A DNA stretch of 11,209 bases from Clostridia bacterium (GCA_024404435.1 JAKSPW010000028.1:1-11209); one strand, 5' to 3'. Shown: positions 1-7,004, numbered from the stretch's first letter. Numbers and translations: made by a program. Notes: generated by a model not told the origin, from the letters alone.

Positions 1-657
1 CTCGGGAGAGAGGACCTTTTCAACGGCACACATCAGCTTGAAAACGACGCCAACTCCGGCAAGCTCCTTGAACGGATAGCCGCAGTCGGGTCTTCTCGGC
101 TTAACGACAGCATCGGCATCGGGGAGCGTTTCATGGCACTCGTGATGGTCCGTTACGATGACGTCAATGCCGAGAGCCTTCGCGTGAGCGATCTCGTCGA
201 CGGCGGTGATGCCCGTGTCGACCGTGATGATAAGAGACGTGCCGTTCTCTTTCATCTCGTCAATGGCGGCGGAGGACATTCCGTAGCCCTCCGTCATTCT
301 GCAGGGGATGTGATAGTTTACGTCGGCTTCAAGATTCTTGAGGTACAGATACAGAGAAGCAACGGACGTTACTCCGTCGACGTCGTAATCTCCGTAAATG
401 ACGATCCTTTCTCCCGACGTCACGGCGTCGCATATTCTGTGCGCCGCCTTTTCCATGTCGCGCATCAGCATCGGATCGTAAAGCTGTTCTTCCTCTTTAC
501 CGATGAAGCGTTTTGCCTCGTCGGGAGTCGAACAGCCGCGATTCATGAGTAGACGCGCGGTGGGTACGGTCAGAGAAAGCTCATCGGCGATAAGGCGTGC
601 CTCATCGGTGCATGAGGAGTCTCTGACGACCCATTTGTTCAGTTTTTTGTAGTACAT
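1..657 (-). CDS. recJ: Single-stranded-DNA exonuclease RecJ, N-terminal part (cut by window edge)
   Basis: RecJ is a cytoplasmic 5'-to-3' single-strand DNA exonuclease of the DHH phosphoesterase family, used in recombination and in base-excision and mismatch repair. The first 219 codons are present and the frame is open at base 1, so the C-terminal half (DHHA1 and OB regions) lies outside the window. Visible motifs are YGDYDVDGVTS at residues 88-98, with metal-binding Asp residues 90, 92 and 94, then VDTGI at 146-150, VTDHHE at 168-173 and the RecJ-typical YPFKELAGVGVVFKL at 194-208. All expected metal ligands of this half are present. The ATG at 655-657 opens MYYKKLNKWV, a normal RecJ N-terminus. 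Its ribosome binding site is weak (GGAAA about 11 nt upstream), so it probably relies on translation of the preceding gene, whose stop is 21 nt away. It is the last visible gene of the cdaA operon. Identification is firm; operon membership is inferred from spacing. Confidence 0.96.
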   Translation of the reverse strand, partial: MYYKKLNKWVVRDSSCTDEARLIADELSLTVPTARLLMNRGCSTPDEAKRFIGKEEEQLYDPMLMRDMEKAAHRICDAVTSGERIVIYGDYDVDGVTSVASLYLYLKNLEADVNYHIPCRMTEGYGMSSAAIDEMKENGTSLIITVDTGITAVDEIAHAKALGIDVIVTDHHECHETLPDADAVVKPRRPDCGYPFKELAGVGVVFKLMCAVEKVLSPE

Positions 658-678
658 CGATATATATTTCCAGTCTTT

Positions 679-1134
679 TTAATTATCGCTTTTAATACTG
701 CCGTTCTTTTCGACAACGCGTACTATCTCGATGTCGGGAAGCTTTTTCGCGTGTCTCTTTTCAACGATACCTATAACGGCAAAGGTGAGGATGAATCCGA
801 GAACGGCTGCGGCAACACTGATCCTTCTGTCCGAGAAAAGAGCTTCGGCAGCAGCAAAGAACAGTGCGCAGACGACGATGGGCATGATGAAAACAAGTGC
901 GGCATAGGAGAGTACCTTTGCGTCGGAGGTCTCGATCTCGACAGTATCCCCGACTTCGGCACCTGCGGTATTTACAGCCTTTGCCGTGACGGATTTTCCC
1001 GCGCCTGCGAGCATACCCGCAGAACACGAGCCGTCACAGCCCTGCTTTTCACATCCGTCACACATGGACGAACGCTCCGCGCGTACCGTGGCAAACTCTC
1101 CCTCAACACTTATTACTTCAGCCGTTCTCAGCAT
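679..1134 (-). CDS. RseC/MucC-family (SoxR-reducing system) membrane protein
   Basis: This is a 151-residue protein with the RseC/MucC layout. A short N-terminal soluble part carries a four-cysteine cluster (C25, C28, C33, C37; spacing CxxCx4Cx3C), and two membrane segments follow at about 74-96 and 104-124. In Proteobacteria, RseC modulates the sigma-E/RseA system and is associated with the Rsx complex that reduces SoxR. In Clostridia, small relatives are common and their role is poorly defined, so a redox or electron-transfer-related role is inference. A longer open frame reaches 1185, but it would run into the preceding flavoprotein gene. The ATG at 1132-1134 is preceded by GGAG with 6 nt spacing and gives the family-like start MLRTAEVISVEGEFATV. 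It lies 13 nt after the flavoprotein stop and 21 nt before recJ, inside one transcription unit. Pairing with a flavoprotein fits a redox function. The family call is good; the biological role is uncertain. Confidence 0.85.
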   Translation of the reverse strand: MLRTAEVISVEGEFATVRAERSSMCDGCEKQGCDGSCSAGMLAGAGKSVTAKAVNTAGAEVGDTVEIETSDAKVLSYAALVFIMPIVVCALFFAAAEALFSDRRISVAAAVLGFILTFAVIGIVEKRHAKKLPDIEIVRVVEKNGSIKSDN

Positions 1135-1147
1135 AATAAACTCCGTT

Positions 1148-2740
1148 TTATCTGTTATTCGGTGCGTATTTCGTAATGATCGCACGGGCCACCTTAAGTC
1201 CGTCGATCGCGGCGCTCATGATCCCGCCTGCGTAGCCTGCACCCTCTCCGCAGGGATATATGCCGCTGTGTCCGAGAGCTTCGAAGCTCTCTCCTCTAAG
1301 AATCCTTACAGGTGCCGAAGTTCTCGTTTCTACTCCCGTCAGAGGAACGTAATCGGCATCAAAGCCTTTTATCTTCCTGCCGAAAACGGGAAGTCCCTTC
1401 TTCAGCATATCGGTAATGAACGGCGGCAATATTTTCGTAAGATCACAAGGCGTGACCCTGCCGTCCATATAAGTCGGTGTGACGCGTGTCGGCTCGGTGC
1501 CGCACCTGCCCGAGAGAAGATCTCCGACCGTCTGCACGGGTGCCGAATAATCGCTCCCCGCAAAGACGAACGCGCTCCTTTCGAGCTTTCTCTGAAAATC
1601 TATAGCGCCCGCGGGAGTATTGCCGTAATCCACCGGAAGCACCGACACGGCGATGGCGGCGTTTGCGTTCCTGCCGTCACGGGCCCTGCGGCTCATTCCG
1701 TTAGTGACTACTCCGCCTTCTTCGCTTGCTGCGGCAACTACCTCGCCGCCGGGGCACATGCAGAAGGAATACACACCTCTTTCTCCCTCTCTGTGGGAAA
1801 GAGAGTATTCCGCGTGTCCGAGAGCTTCGTCTCCGGCAAGCTCGCCGTACATCGCTCTGTCAATCTCACTCTGGAGATGCTCGATACGGACACCTGCCGA
1901 AAATGATTTCGGCGCTATGGAGTAGCCTCCTTCAAGGAGCTCCGAATAGGTATCTCTTGCGCTGTGACCTACGGCAAGAACGACGGCATCGGATTTTATC
2001 TCTTCACCGTCCGCATAAAATCTGCCGTTAATAAGGCTTACTCTCGTATTATAGCGTATTTCTCCGCCGAGCCTTCTGATCTTCGCGTCTGCCTGTCTCA
2101 CGACCTCGCGAAGAACGTCTGTCCCGACGTGCGGTTTTGCTTTCGTGACAATATCGTCGGGTGCTCCGAGTGACCTCAGCTCCTTCAGAACGTAAGCGCA
2201 AAGAGGATCGTTTATCCGCGTCGTGAGCTTGACGTGCGAGAAGGTGCCCGCTCCGCCCGCACGTAACTGAAAGATGGACGCGGGGTTCAGAAGACCCGGT
2301 TTGTAAAGAGCATCAACGTCTCCTACCCTCGTATCGACGTCCGCACCGCGCTCGTAAACTATGGGCGCGTAACCGGCTGCGGCAAGGGCGAGAGCACAGA
2401 ACATACCGGCAGGACCGAAGCCGACGACGACCGGACGGCCAATCATCTTTTCGGTACCGCTCGCGGGAGAATAATCAGCCTCGGAATAAACCTTGATACC
2501 CTTTTCGGAAGCTGTCTCTGCAGACGCCACAACTTCCGCGGAAACGGAATAGACGAATTTTACTTCTCCCTTGTGTCTCGCATCGATCGATCTGCGGTTT
2601 ACCGCACAACCGACCGCGTCGGTATCAAGAAGACGGGAAATCTCCTTGCGCGCTTTTTTCAGCGCTTCGGAATCGAGTTCCGCCGTTTTTCTGCCGACTG
2701 TATACGGGACGATGATGTTTTCGATAAGGATGCGTGTCAT
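1148..2740 (-). CDS. FAD-dependent dehydrogenase, COG2509 family
   Basis: This 530-residue flavoprotein belongs to the uncharacterised FAD-dependent dehydrogenase group (COG2509), common in Firmicutes and Bacteroidetes. Residues 1-95 form the N-terminal domain typical of the group. A dinucleotide-binding motif GFGPAG lies at 107-112, with the acidic residue ending beta-2 at E130. The family signatures FCMCPGGEV (326-334) and GEGAGYAGGIMSAAIDG (498-514, FAD-pyrophosphate/isoalloxazine region) are both present. No membrane segments or signal peptide are seen, so it should be cytoplasmic. Length is normal for the family (about 520-540) and there is no sign of damage. The ATG at 2738-2740 lies 1 nt from the cdaR stop and has no good Shine-Dalgarno sequence, which points to translational coupling. 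Substrate and electron acceptor are unknown for the family. Its place between cdaR and an RseC-like protein suggests a co-regulated redox task, but this is inference. Confidence 0.93.
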   Translation of the reverse strand: MTRILIENIIVPYTVGRKTAELDSEALKKARKEISRLLDTDAVGCAVNRRSIDARHKGEVKFVYSVSAEVVASAETASEKGIKVYSEADYSPASGTEKMIGRPVVVGFGPAGMFCALALAAAGYAPIVYERGADVDTRVGDVDALYKPGLLNPASIFQLRAGGAGTFSHVKLTTRINDPLCAYVLKELRSLGAPDDIVTKAKPHVGTDVLREVVRQADAKIRRLGGEIRYNTRVSLINGRFYADGEEIKSDAVVLAVGHSARDTYSELLEGGYSIAPKSFSAGVRIEHLQSEIDRAMYGELAGDEALGHAEYSLSHREGERGVYSFCMCPGGEVVAAASEEGGVVTNGMSRRARDGRNANAAIAVSVLPVDYGNTPAGAIDFQRKLERSAFVFAGSDYSAPVQTVGDLLSGRCGTEPTRVTPTYMDGRVTPCDLTKILPPFITDMLKKGLPVFGRKIKGFDADYVPLTGVETRTSAPVRILRGESFEALGHSGIYPCGEGAGYAGGIMSAAIDGLKVARAIITKYAPNNR

Positions 2741-2741
2741 T

Positions 2742-4025
2742 TTACTGATTTATCTTGATGTGAACGTTGTATTCACCGATTTCAAAGACGCCGAACGTCT
2801 GCTTCGAGTCGATCCCGATAACAGCCGTCTTTGAGACCGTACCCGTAGTCTCGCTGTCGTATCCTTCAAGATCGACGACGGCGGAGATATCGGAGGCCTT
2901 TATCTTCGAAAGCTGCTCCTCGGTTCCGCGAAGTGTAACGGAAACTGACTTGTCGGCTATCTCGTATTTGAGATCCTTCGGTGCGTTTATCACGCTTATG
3001 TCCGTAACGTTGAACTGCTTTGTCACAAGCGACGGATCGAGGGTCACGGTAACGGTTACGTCCTCGTTTTCGGAATCCACCGTGAACTTACCGTTGACCG
3101 TCGGGTGTACGGTCATGACGTACGGGCTTGTGGTGATGGCTTTTTCATCGATCACGATGGGATCGATTATTTCGGCTCCGTCCGTAAAGAGCGTTCCGTC
3201 TCCCTTAACGGTAAGCGAAGCGGGAGTAACGGTGACGTCCACGAGATCGTCGGAGAGGGCTCCGTATTTGAACGAGACAGGGATCTCGACGTCCTTCGTG
3301 ACGTAGATCGGCACCTTGACGTTCATTTCGGCGGCGGAAAGGTTGAGATACGTCGTATCAGCCGCATCGCCGTTTTCATCTATCAGGACTATCGGACAGT
3401 TTGCGGTAAAGGTCGACTGCTTGCCGTCCATGTCGACGACGACCTGAGCTCCCGTGAGCTTATCGAGTAGGGACCTCGGACCGCTGACGGAGATCGAATC
3501 GAATTCAAATTCGAGCTTTCCGAGTTCATATGGCGAAGAGAGCACCATTTTATCGAGCTTTTCCTTCACGTTCAGAGAGACCGTGTCTGTCTTGTCGGCG
3601 AAAACGGTAACTGTAGCGGGTGAGATCTCGGACAGAGAAAGTCCGTCCGGAACGTCAACAGATACTTCCACCGAGTTTCTGCCGGATTCCTTAATCTTAC
3701 CGACGTCGGCAAACGCCTTGATATCGTCGTCGGTGAGTTTGTTTCTCACGCTCTTTTTGCCGGATACCGTGACGTTGACGACGCTGCCGCTTCCGCTGTA
3801 AACGGAAAGGCCCGCGTCCGTCTTCAGTGCCGATACGTTTTCGAGCGTGACGGGAACGGATCTGAAGGTCTCGGTATATTCGGGACTTTCGACCTGCATG
3901 ACGTAGATCCAGAGAACGAATGCCGCAAGCACGCAGAGGATCTTCGGAATGACGTTACGGTTCTTTTTTGCTTTCGTATCGCTCTCGGAAGCGACATCTC
4001 TGATAATGCTTCTCTTATCGTTCAC
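2742..4025 (-). CDS. cdaR: CdaA regulator CdaR (YbbR-repeat membrane protein)
   Basis: CdaR is the membrane-anchored partner and regulator of the diadenylate cyclase CdaA, with its YbbR domains facing outward. The 427-residue product has a short charged cytoplasmic N-terminus, one membrane segment at about 26-43, and then about four YbbR-type beta-rich repeats covering roughly residues 45-425. Recurrent patterns such as VPVTLENV, ITV-type strands and 'isPatVTV' segments support the repeats. The open frame extends to 4235, but that extension reads backwards through cdaA coding sequence in a different frame. The start chosen is GTG at 4023-4025, because AAGGGAG at 4034-4040 lies 8 nt upstream and the result is the usual short positively charged tail before the membrane segment; GTG at 4034 is the alternative. 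It overlaps the cdaA stop by 11 nt, so the two are translationally coupled. Identification rests on domain layout plus the adjacent cdaA and is firm. Confidence 0.93.
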   Translation of the reverse strand: MNDKRSIIRDVASESDTKAKKNRNVIPKILCVLAAFVLWIYVMQVESPEYTETFRSVPVTLENVSALKTDAGLSVYSGSGSVVNVTVSGKKSVRNKLTDDDIKAFADVGKIKESGRNSVEVSVDVPDGLSLSEISPATVTVFADKTDTVSLNVKEKLDKMVLSSPYELGKLEFEFDSISVSGPRSLLDKLTGAQVVVDMDGKQSTFTANCPIVLIDENGDAADTTYLNLSAAEMNVKVPIYVTKDVEIPVSFKYGALSDDLVDVTVTPASLTVKGDGTLFTDGAEIIDPIVIDEKAITTSPYVMTVHPTVNGKFTVDSENEDVTVTVTLDPSLVTKQFNVTDISVINAPKDLKYEIADKSVSVTLRGTEEQLSKIKASDISAVVDLEGYDSETTGTVSKTAVIGIDSKQTFGVFEIGEYNVHIKINQ

Positions 4026-4887
4026 TCTCGTCACTCCCTTCCGTTCCGTCTGATTTCTTTTTGTTTCTCTTTGTGAAAATGCTCTGCTGCTTTCCGCTGC
4101 CGTGGATGAGATAGCGTCTGAGCTCCGCTTCGAGCGTTTCTTTCGTGTAGCCTCTGTAAAGCACGCCTTCAACTGCGAGAGAGACGACTCCTGTCGCCTC
4201 CCAGCCGGCGATAACCAGCGCGGCGCTGTTCTCACTCATGCCGATCGCAGCTCTGTGGCGTGTGCCGAGGTCCTTGACTATCTCCTCGTTGGAGGAAAGC
4301 GGAAGGAGGCAGCCCGCGGCGTGTAGTCTGCCGTCGCGTATGATTAGCGCTCCGTCGTGGAGCGGTGCCTTGTTGAAGAAGATGTTCTTGATGAGGAACG
4401 TGCTCGGCTCGGAGTCGATAACGGTTCCCGTGAGGATCATGTCGCCGAGCTTTGTGAGCCGCTCGATGACAATAAGCGCACCCGTCTTCGTTCTGCCGAG
4501 ATCGGCGGCGGCAGCCGACACCTCGCCGATCATCTTTTCGATCGGCTCGGCTCTCGTGTCTCCGATGCTCTTCAGTCCTTTGAGAGGCTGACCTCCGACT
4601 TTCTCAAGAGCACTTCTGAGCTCGGGCTGAAAGACGATGATGATAGCGATGATTCCTATCTGGAAAACGTTCTGCAGGATGTACTGTATGACGTACATAT
4701 CGAACAGATCGGCGATGAGCTTGAGCGCAATAAGTGAGATGACACCGACGGCAAGCTTTCCCGCTCTGCGGTTTTTCAGAAACTTATAGAGATAGTAAAA
4801 GAGCACGGAAACAAAGATGATATCTATGAAGTCGAAAAGCGATATCGTCTTCACCGTTTTGAAAATATCACCGAAGAACTCTTTCAT
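4015..4887 (-). CDS. cdaA: Membrane diadenylate cyclase CdaA (DacA), with an altered active-site loop
   Basis: CdaA condenses two ATP molecules to cyclic di-AMP, the messenger controlling potassium, osmolyte and cell-wall homeostasis in Firmicutes. The 290-residue protein (family usual about 270-285) has three hydrophobic segments in residues 1-86, then the DisA_N/DAC cyclase domain at about 90-255. The ATP-binding LHDGALI (DGA 178-180) and GTRHRAAIG (RHR 210-212) motifs are intact. The loop that normally reads V-S-E-E-T-G is A-G-W-E-A-T-G here (227-233), so the second Glu is Ala231, and the Asp usual in 'SDAL' is Ala222. The tail (272-290) is highly charged. The ATG at 4885-4887 is preceded by GAGGTG with 7 nt spacing; an upstream GTG at 4902 lacks a site. 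It is first in an operon behind a consensus promoter and overlaps cdaR by 11 nt. The family is certain; full catalytic competence is open because of the altered loop. Confidence 0.95.
   Translation of the reverse strand: MKEFFGDIFKTVKTISLFDFIDIIFVSVLFYYLYKFLKNRRAGKLAVGVISLIALKLIADLFDMYVIQYILQNVFQIGIIAIIIVFQPELRSALEKVGGQPLKGLKSIGDTRAEPIEKMIGEVSAAAADLGRTKTGALIVIERLTKLGDMILTGTVIDSEPSTFLIKNIFFNKAPLHDGALIIRDGRLHAAGCLLPLSSNEEIVKDLGTRHRAAIGMSENSAALVIAGWEATGVVSLAVEGVLYRGYTKETLEAELRRYLIHGSGKQQSIFTKRNKKKSDGTEGSDESER
4034..4040 (-). promoter_or_regulatory. Ribosome binding site deciding the cdaR GTG start
   Basis: AAGGGAG on the minus strand lies inside the 3' end of cdaA, 8 nt before GTG 4023-4025. 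It selects this start over the GTG at 4034, which overlaps the site itself, and over the longer upstream frame. Confidence 0.75.
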
Positions 4888-4894
4888 GTCGTCA

Positions 4895-4900
4895 CACCTC
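4895..4900 (-). promoter_or_regulatory. Ribosome binding site of cdaA
   Basis: GAGGTG on the minus strand lies 7 nt before ATG 4885-4887. It fixes the start at 4887; a GTG five codons upstream overlaps this region and has no site of its own. Confidence 0.7.
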
Positions 4901-4938
4901 ACTGTCCGGAAATAGTATGGTTATGGTTATACACAGTA

Positions 4939-4967
4939 ATTATACTATATAATTATATATTTGTCAA
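4939..4967 (-). promoter_or_regulatory. Perfect sigma-A-type promoter of the cdaA operon
   Basis: On the minus strand TTGACA (4962-4967) and TATAAT (4939-4944) are both exact consensus matches, with a 17-nt spacer made almost wholly of A and T. Transcription should begin near 4932, giving a leader of about 45 nt before the cdaA ATG. The position directly upstream of cdaA and just past the terminator of the preceding unit supports it as the main promoter of cdaA-cdaR-COG2509-rseC-recJ. Confidence 0.92.
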
Positions 4968-4989
4968 ACGGAAATGCGCCCCAAAAACA

Positions 4990-5018
4990 AAAAAAGCAGT
5001 GTTTTTTACTGCTTTTTT
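4990..5018 (-). terminator. Intrinsic terminator of the amidohydrolase-FkbM unit
   Basis: The arms 4990-5000 and 5008-5018 are perfect 11-nt complements (AAAAAAGCAGT with ACTGCTTTTTT) around a 7-nt loop. On the minus strand the stem is followed by a run of seven T. The TAA stop of the FkbM gene (5006-5008) lies inside the structure, spanning the loop boundary. The plus strand also has a T run, so it could work in both directions, but no plus-strand gene ends here. Confidence 0.85.
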
Positions 5019-6115
5019 ACTGTTTTTTCTTCAGGTATGACGTAAAGCGTCAGATCCCACATCGGAACACAGCGCGGACGCCGCAGATACGTTCGGGAAT
5101 ACGGCAGAAGACGTGCGGCGAGAAGCGGAAGCTCCACGAAGTCGAGAGTTCTGTGATACAGTGATACGGAAAGTGCGGGTCGGCTGTTTTTAATGGTCCG
5201 TTCCGCTCCGAGAATCGCTTCTTTTTCCGAGCCCTCGACGTCGAGCTTGATATAATCGGCGCACCCGTCCACAAGCTCATCGACGGTCGATACCGTGATC
5301 TCTTTTTCCCGCGCTCTGCGGTTTTTTCCGTCGATGCCGGAGCCGCGGCTGCCTGAAGAAACGTACTTTGCCGTACCGCTTCTCTCGCCGAGAGCACACC
5401 CGACGGGGATCACCCTGCGGTCAGCGGCGGCAAATTCCGAAAGCTTCTTATAAGTCGACGGATCGGGCTCGCACGCGATGATCTGTTCGATACCGGGAAG
5501 TGAAACAAGCCTGTCCTCCGCGCTGTCTCCCCTGATCGCTCCTCCGTCAACTGCAGTCCTGTCGGGAACGTCCGAGAACAGCTTAATGAGCGTTTCCCGT
5601 ACCTTTTCCGTGCGTGAAAGGCACTTCATTCTGCCCGTCATGCGGAACTCCACGGCATCTCTGAAAAGAAGACGTGACTCGTCGTCGGATAACGACTCAA
5701 ATACCTTTTCAAGGTCCGGCATAATACGCGAAAAAGTCTCCCCGTCGAATATCCCTCCGCCGTAAAGCGGAACTTCGGGAAAACGGACGTCATATTTTTC
5801 ATCGAGTCCGGAGATATATGACATAACTTCTTCCCTCGTCGAGCCGAAGCAGACGAGGATCGTAAGATTCTGACCGAACTTGTTTACAACGTCGTCGAAA
5901 GACAGGACTTTCATTCCTCTGAATACTCTGTCTCTCACAAAACCGGCTGATGCAAAAACGCCTTTTATCCCAATGCCGTATTTTTCGCAGGCATCAATTA
6001 TTTTATCGGCACCGTTGCCGGTTCCGTAAAGCACGATATTTTCCGCTCCGTCGAATTTCGTGTCCCAATACGACGTACGGGGAACGTCCCGGAACGCTTC
6101 TTCAAAGCTTATCAT
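5006..6115 (-). CDS. FkbM-family methyltransferase with N-terminal nucleotide-binding-like domain
   Basis: This 369-residue protein appears to have two domains. Residues about 25-115 resemble a Rossmann-type nucleotide-binding fold, with a glycine-rich turn IVLYGTGNGADK at 27-38 and a second strand ending in FAS at 54-56. The C-terminal half (about 165-320) is an FkbM-type SAM-dependent methyltransferase: AVDGGAIRGDS at 188-198 (SAM motif I), ACEPDPSTY at 214-222 (acidic ribose-binding strand) and the hallmark YIKLDVEGSEKEAILGA at 288-304. FkbM enzymes usually O-methylate sugars or natural products, and here the substrate is unknown. No signal peptide or membrane segment is visible. The start is the ATG at 6113-6115, because AAAGGAG (6122-6128) lies 6 nt upstream; a longer frame begins with a TTG that overlaps the previous gene. 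It follows the amidohydrolase by 14 nt and ends in a terminator hairpin. The methyltransferase call is strong; the N-terminal fold is inferred from pattern only. Confidence 0.88.
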   Translation of the reverse strand: MISFEEAFRDVPRTSYWDTKFDGAENIVLYGTGNGADKIIDACEKYGIGIKGVFASAGFVRDRVFRGMKVLSFDDVVNKFGQNLTILVCFGSTREEVMSYISGLDEKYDVRFPEVPLYGGGIFDGETFSRIMPDLEKVFESLSDDESRLLFRDAVEFRMTGRMKCLSRTEKVRETLIKLFSDVPDRTAVDGGAIRGDSAEDRLVSLPGIEQIIACEPDPSTYKKLSEFAAADRRVIPVGCALGERSGTAKYVSSGSRGSGIDGKNRRAREKEITVSTVDELVDGCADYIKLDVEGSEKEAILGAERTIKNSRPALSVSLYHRTLDFVELPLLAARLLPYSRTYLRRPRCVPMWDLTLYVIPEEKTVKKQ

Positions 6116-6121
6116 ACCGTG

Positions 6122-6128
6122 CTCCTTT
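6122..6128 (-). promoter_or_regulatory. Ribosome binding site of the FkbM methyltransferase
   Basis: A full AAAGGAG on the minus strand, 6 nt before ATG 6113-6115, begins just after the amidohydrolase TGA (6130-6132). It decides for the internal ATG over the upstream TTG at 6133. Confidence 0.85.
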
Positions 6129-6129
6129 C

Positions 6130-6933
6130 TCAATTATTGATAAATCTTATAGCGTTGCTCCAGAGTACGTCCTCACGCTGACCGTCGCTAAGATTCAACC
6201 GGTCGAACAGAGGTATCTCCTGCCCCGCGGTCTTCACGGGATAGTCCGTACCGAACATCAGTCTTTCTGTACCGAGTACGGAGAGCGCCTTATTTGCCGT
6301 TTCAAGGTCCATCGCCCAGAGCGAGCTCGAGGTATCGAACCAGACGTTTTCTCTGCCCCTGAGGACTCTGAACGAATCTTCCCAAGCCTTATATCCTCCG
6401 AAGTGAGCCGCACCTACCGTGAGCTTCGGGAACTCGGATAAGACGTGCGCGAGCTTGTCCGCCGTCGAAAAACGGTACTCTTCTCTGTCGTCTCCCATGT
6501 GAAAATAAATGGGCAGCTTTCCCTCGATCAGCGAATAAAGCTCAAAGAGGCGTCTGTCGTCGATGTCGACTCCCTGAATGTCGGGATGAATCTTTATTCC
6601 TTTGAGGCCGAGTGAGAGGGCACGGTCGAGTTCTGCTGCAAAATCGGGATGATCCTGATGCATTCCCATGAAGGCATACGTCTCAAATCCGCGTTCTCTC
6701 GATTCCTTTGCCGTTTCGGCAAGGAACGTATTGACGCTTTCGACCTGAGTCGGATTCGTGGCAACGCCGAGAAGCAGAAATCCGCAGACGCCGAATTCTC
6801 TGCTTTTTTCGAGGTCGTCGATCTTACCCTCTCCCTCGACGGGAAAATCGTAAAACCTGCCGAGATTATAAGTGGCCTTGTCCGCGATCTTCGGCGGATA
6901 GACGTGTGTGTGGATGTCAAATATCTTTTTCAT
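6130..6933 (-). CDS. Metal-dependent amidohydrolase (Amidohydro_2 / COG2159 type)
   Basis: This 267-residue TIM-barrel hydrolase belongs to the amidohydrolase superfamily, COG2159 branch, whose members hydrolyse or decarboxylate small substrates using a bound metal ion. The ligand set is complete: DIHTHVYP with H8 and H10 at the first strand, GIKIHP with H116 at 112-117, IYFHMGD with H145 at 142-148, GAAHFGG with H177 at 174-180, and MFGTDYP with D230 at 226-232. A short family-type C-terminus ends in RFINN. No export signal is present, so it is cytoplasmic. The ATG at 6931-6933 has a weak site (GGGAA about 5 nt upstream), and I could not find a convincing minus-strand promoter in the 71-nt gap before it. 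It probably shares a transcript with the FkbM methyltransferase 14 nt downstream. The substrate cannot be told from sequence. The family call is strong; joint function with the methyltransferase is speculation. Confidence 0.92.
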   Translation of the reverse strand: MKKIFDIHTHVYPPKIADKATYNLGRFYDFPVEGEGKIDDLEKSREFGVCGFLLLGVATNPTQVESVNTFLAETAKESRERGFETYAFMGMHQDHPDFAAELDRALSLGLKGIKIHPDIQGVDIDDRRLFELYSLIEGKLPIYFHMGDDREEYRFSTADKLAHVLSEFPKLTVGAAHFGGYKAWEDSFRVLRGRENVWFDTSSSLWAMDLETANKALSVLGTERLMFGTDYPVKTAGQEIPLFDRLNLSDGQREDVLWSNAIRFINN

Positions 6934-6950
6934 TCGTTTCCCGTTTTTTA

Positions 6951-6979
6951 TTGATTTAGTTCTTCCTTTGTGGTAAAAT
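6951..6979 (+). promoter_or_regulatory. Extended -10 promoter of the HIT-family gene
   Basis: TTGATT (6951-6956) and TAAAAT (6974-6979) are separated by 17 nt. The bases directly before the -10 are TGG, matching the extended -10 TGN element. Transcription would start near 6986, about 20 nt before the ATG at 7005, just upstream of the AAAGGAG site (6991-6996 region). Confidence 0.75.
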
Positions 6980-7004
6980 AAGAAAAAAACAAAGGAGAAT
7001 ACTT

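Noticed and set aside
133..552. Plus-strand open frame of 139 codons
   Set aside because: It is antisense to recJ, whose DHH motifs on the minus strand are unmistakable; no family resemblance.
986..1906. Long open frame (306 codons) on the plus strand
   Set aside because: It lies wholly antisense to the RseC-like and flavoprotein genes, which have clear family motifs. It has low-complexity Arg/Ser/Cys-rich content and no ribosome binding site, as expected of a shadow frame in moderate-GC DNA.
4026..4235. N-terminal extension of cdaR into cdaA
   Set aside because: The extra 70 residues read through cdaA coding sequence in another frame, are Arg/Ser-rich and precede the natural short tail. 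The AAGGGAG site supports GTG at 4023-4025.
4901..4937. ACTGT/ACAGT stem in the cdaA 5' leader as a regulatory RNA (for example a c-di-AMP ydaO riboswitch)
   Set aside because: The leader is only about 45 nt and the stem is 5 bp; nothing like the large ydaO fold is possible.
6934..7004. Minus-strand promoter for the amidohydrolase in the divergent gap
   Set aside because: Combinations such as TTGTTT with TAAATC were tried, but spacing or matches were poor; left unassigned.
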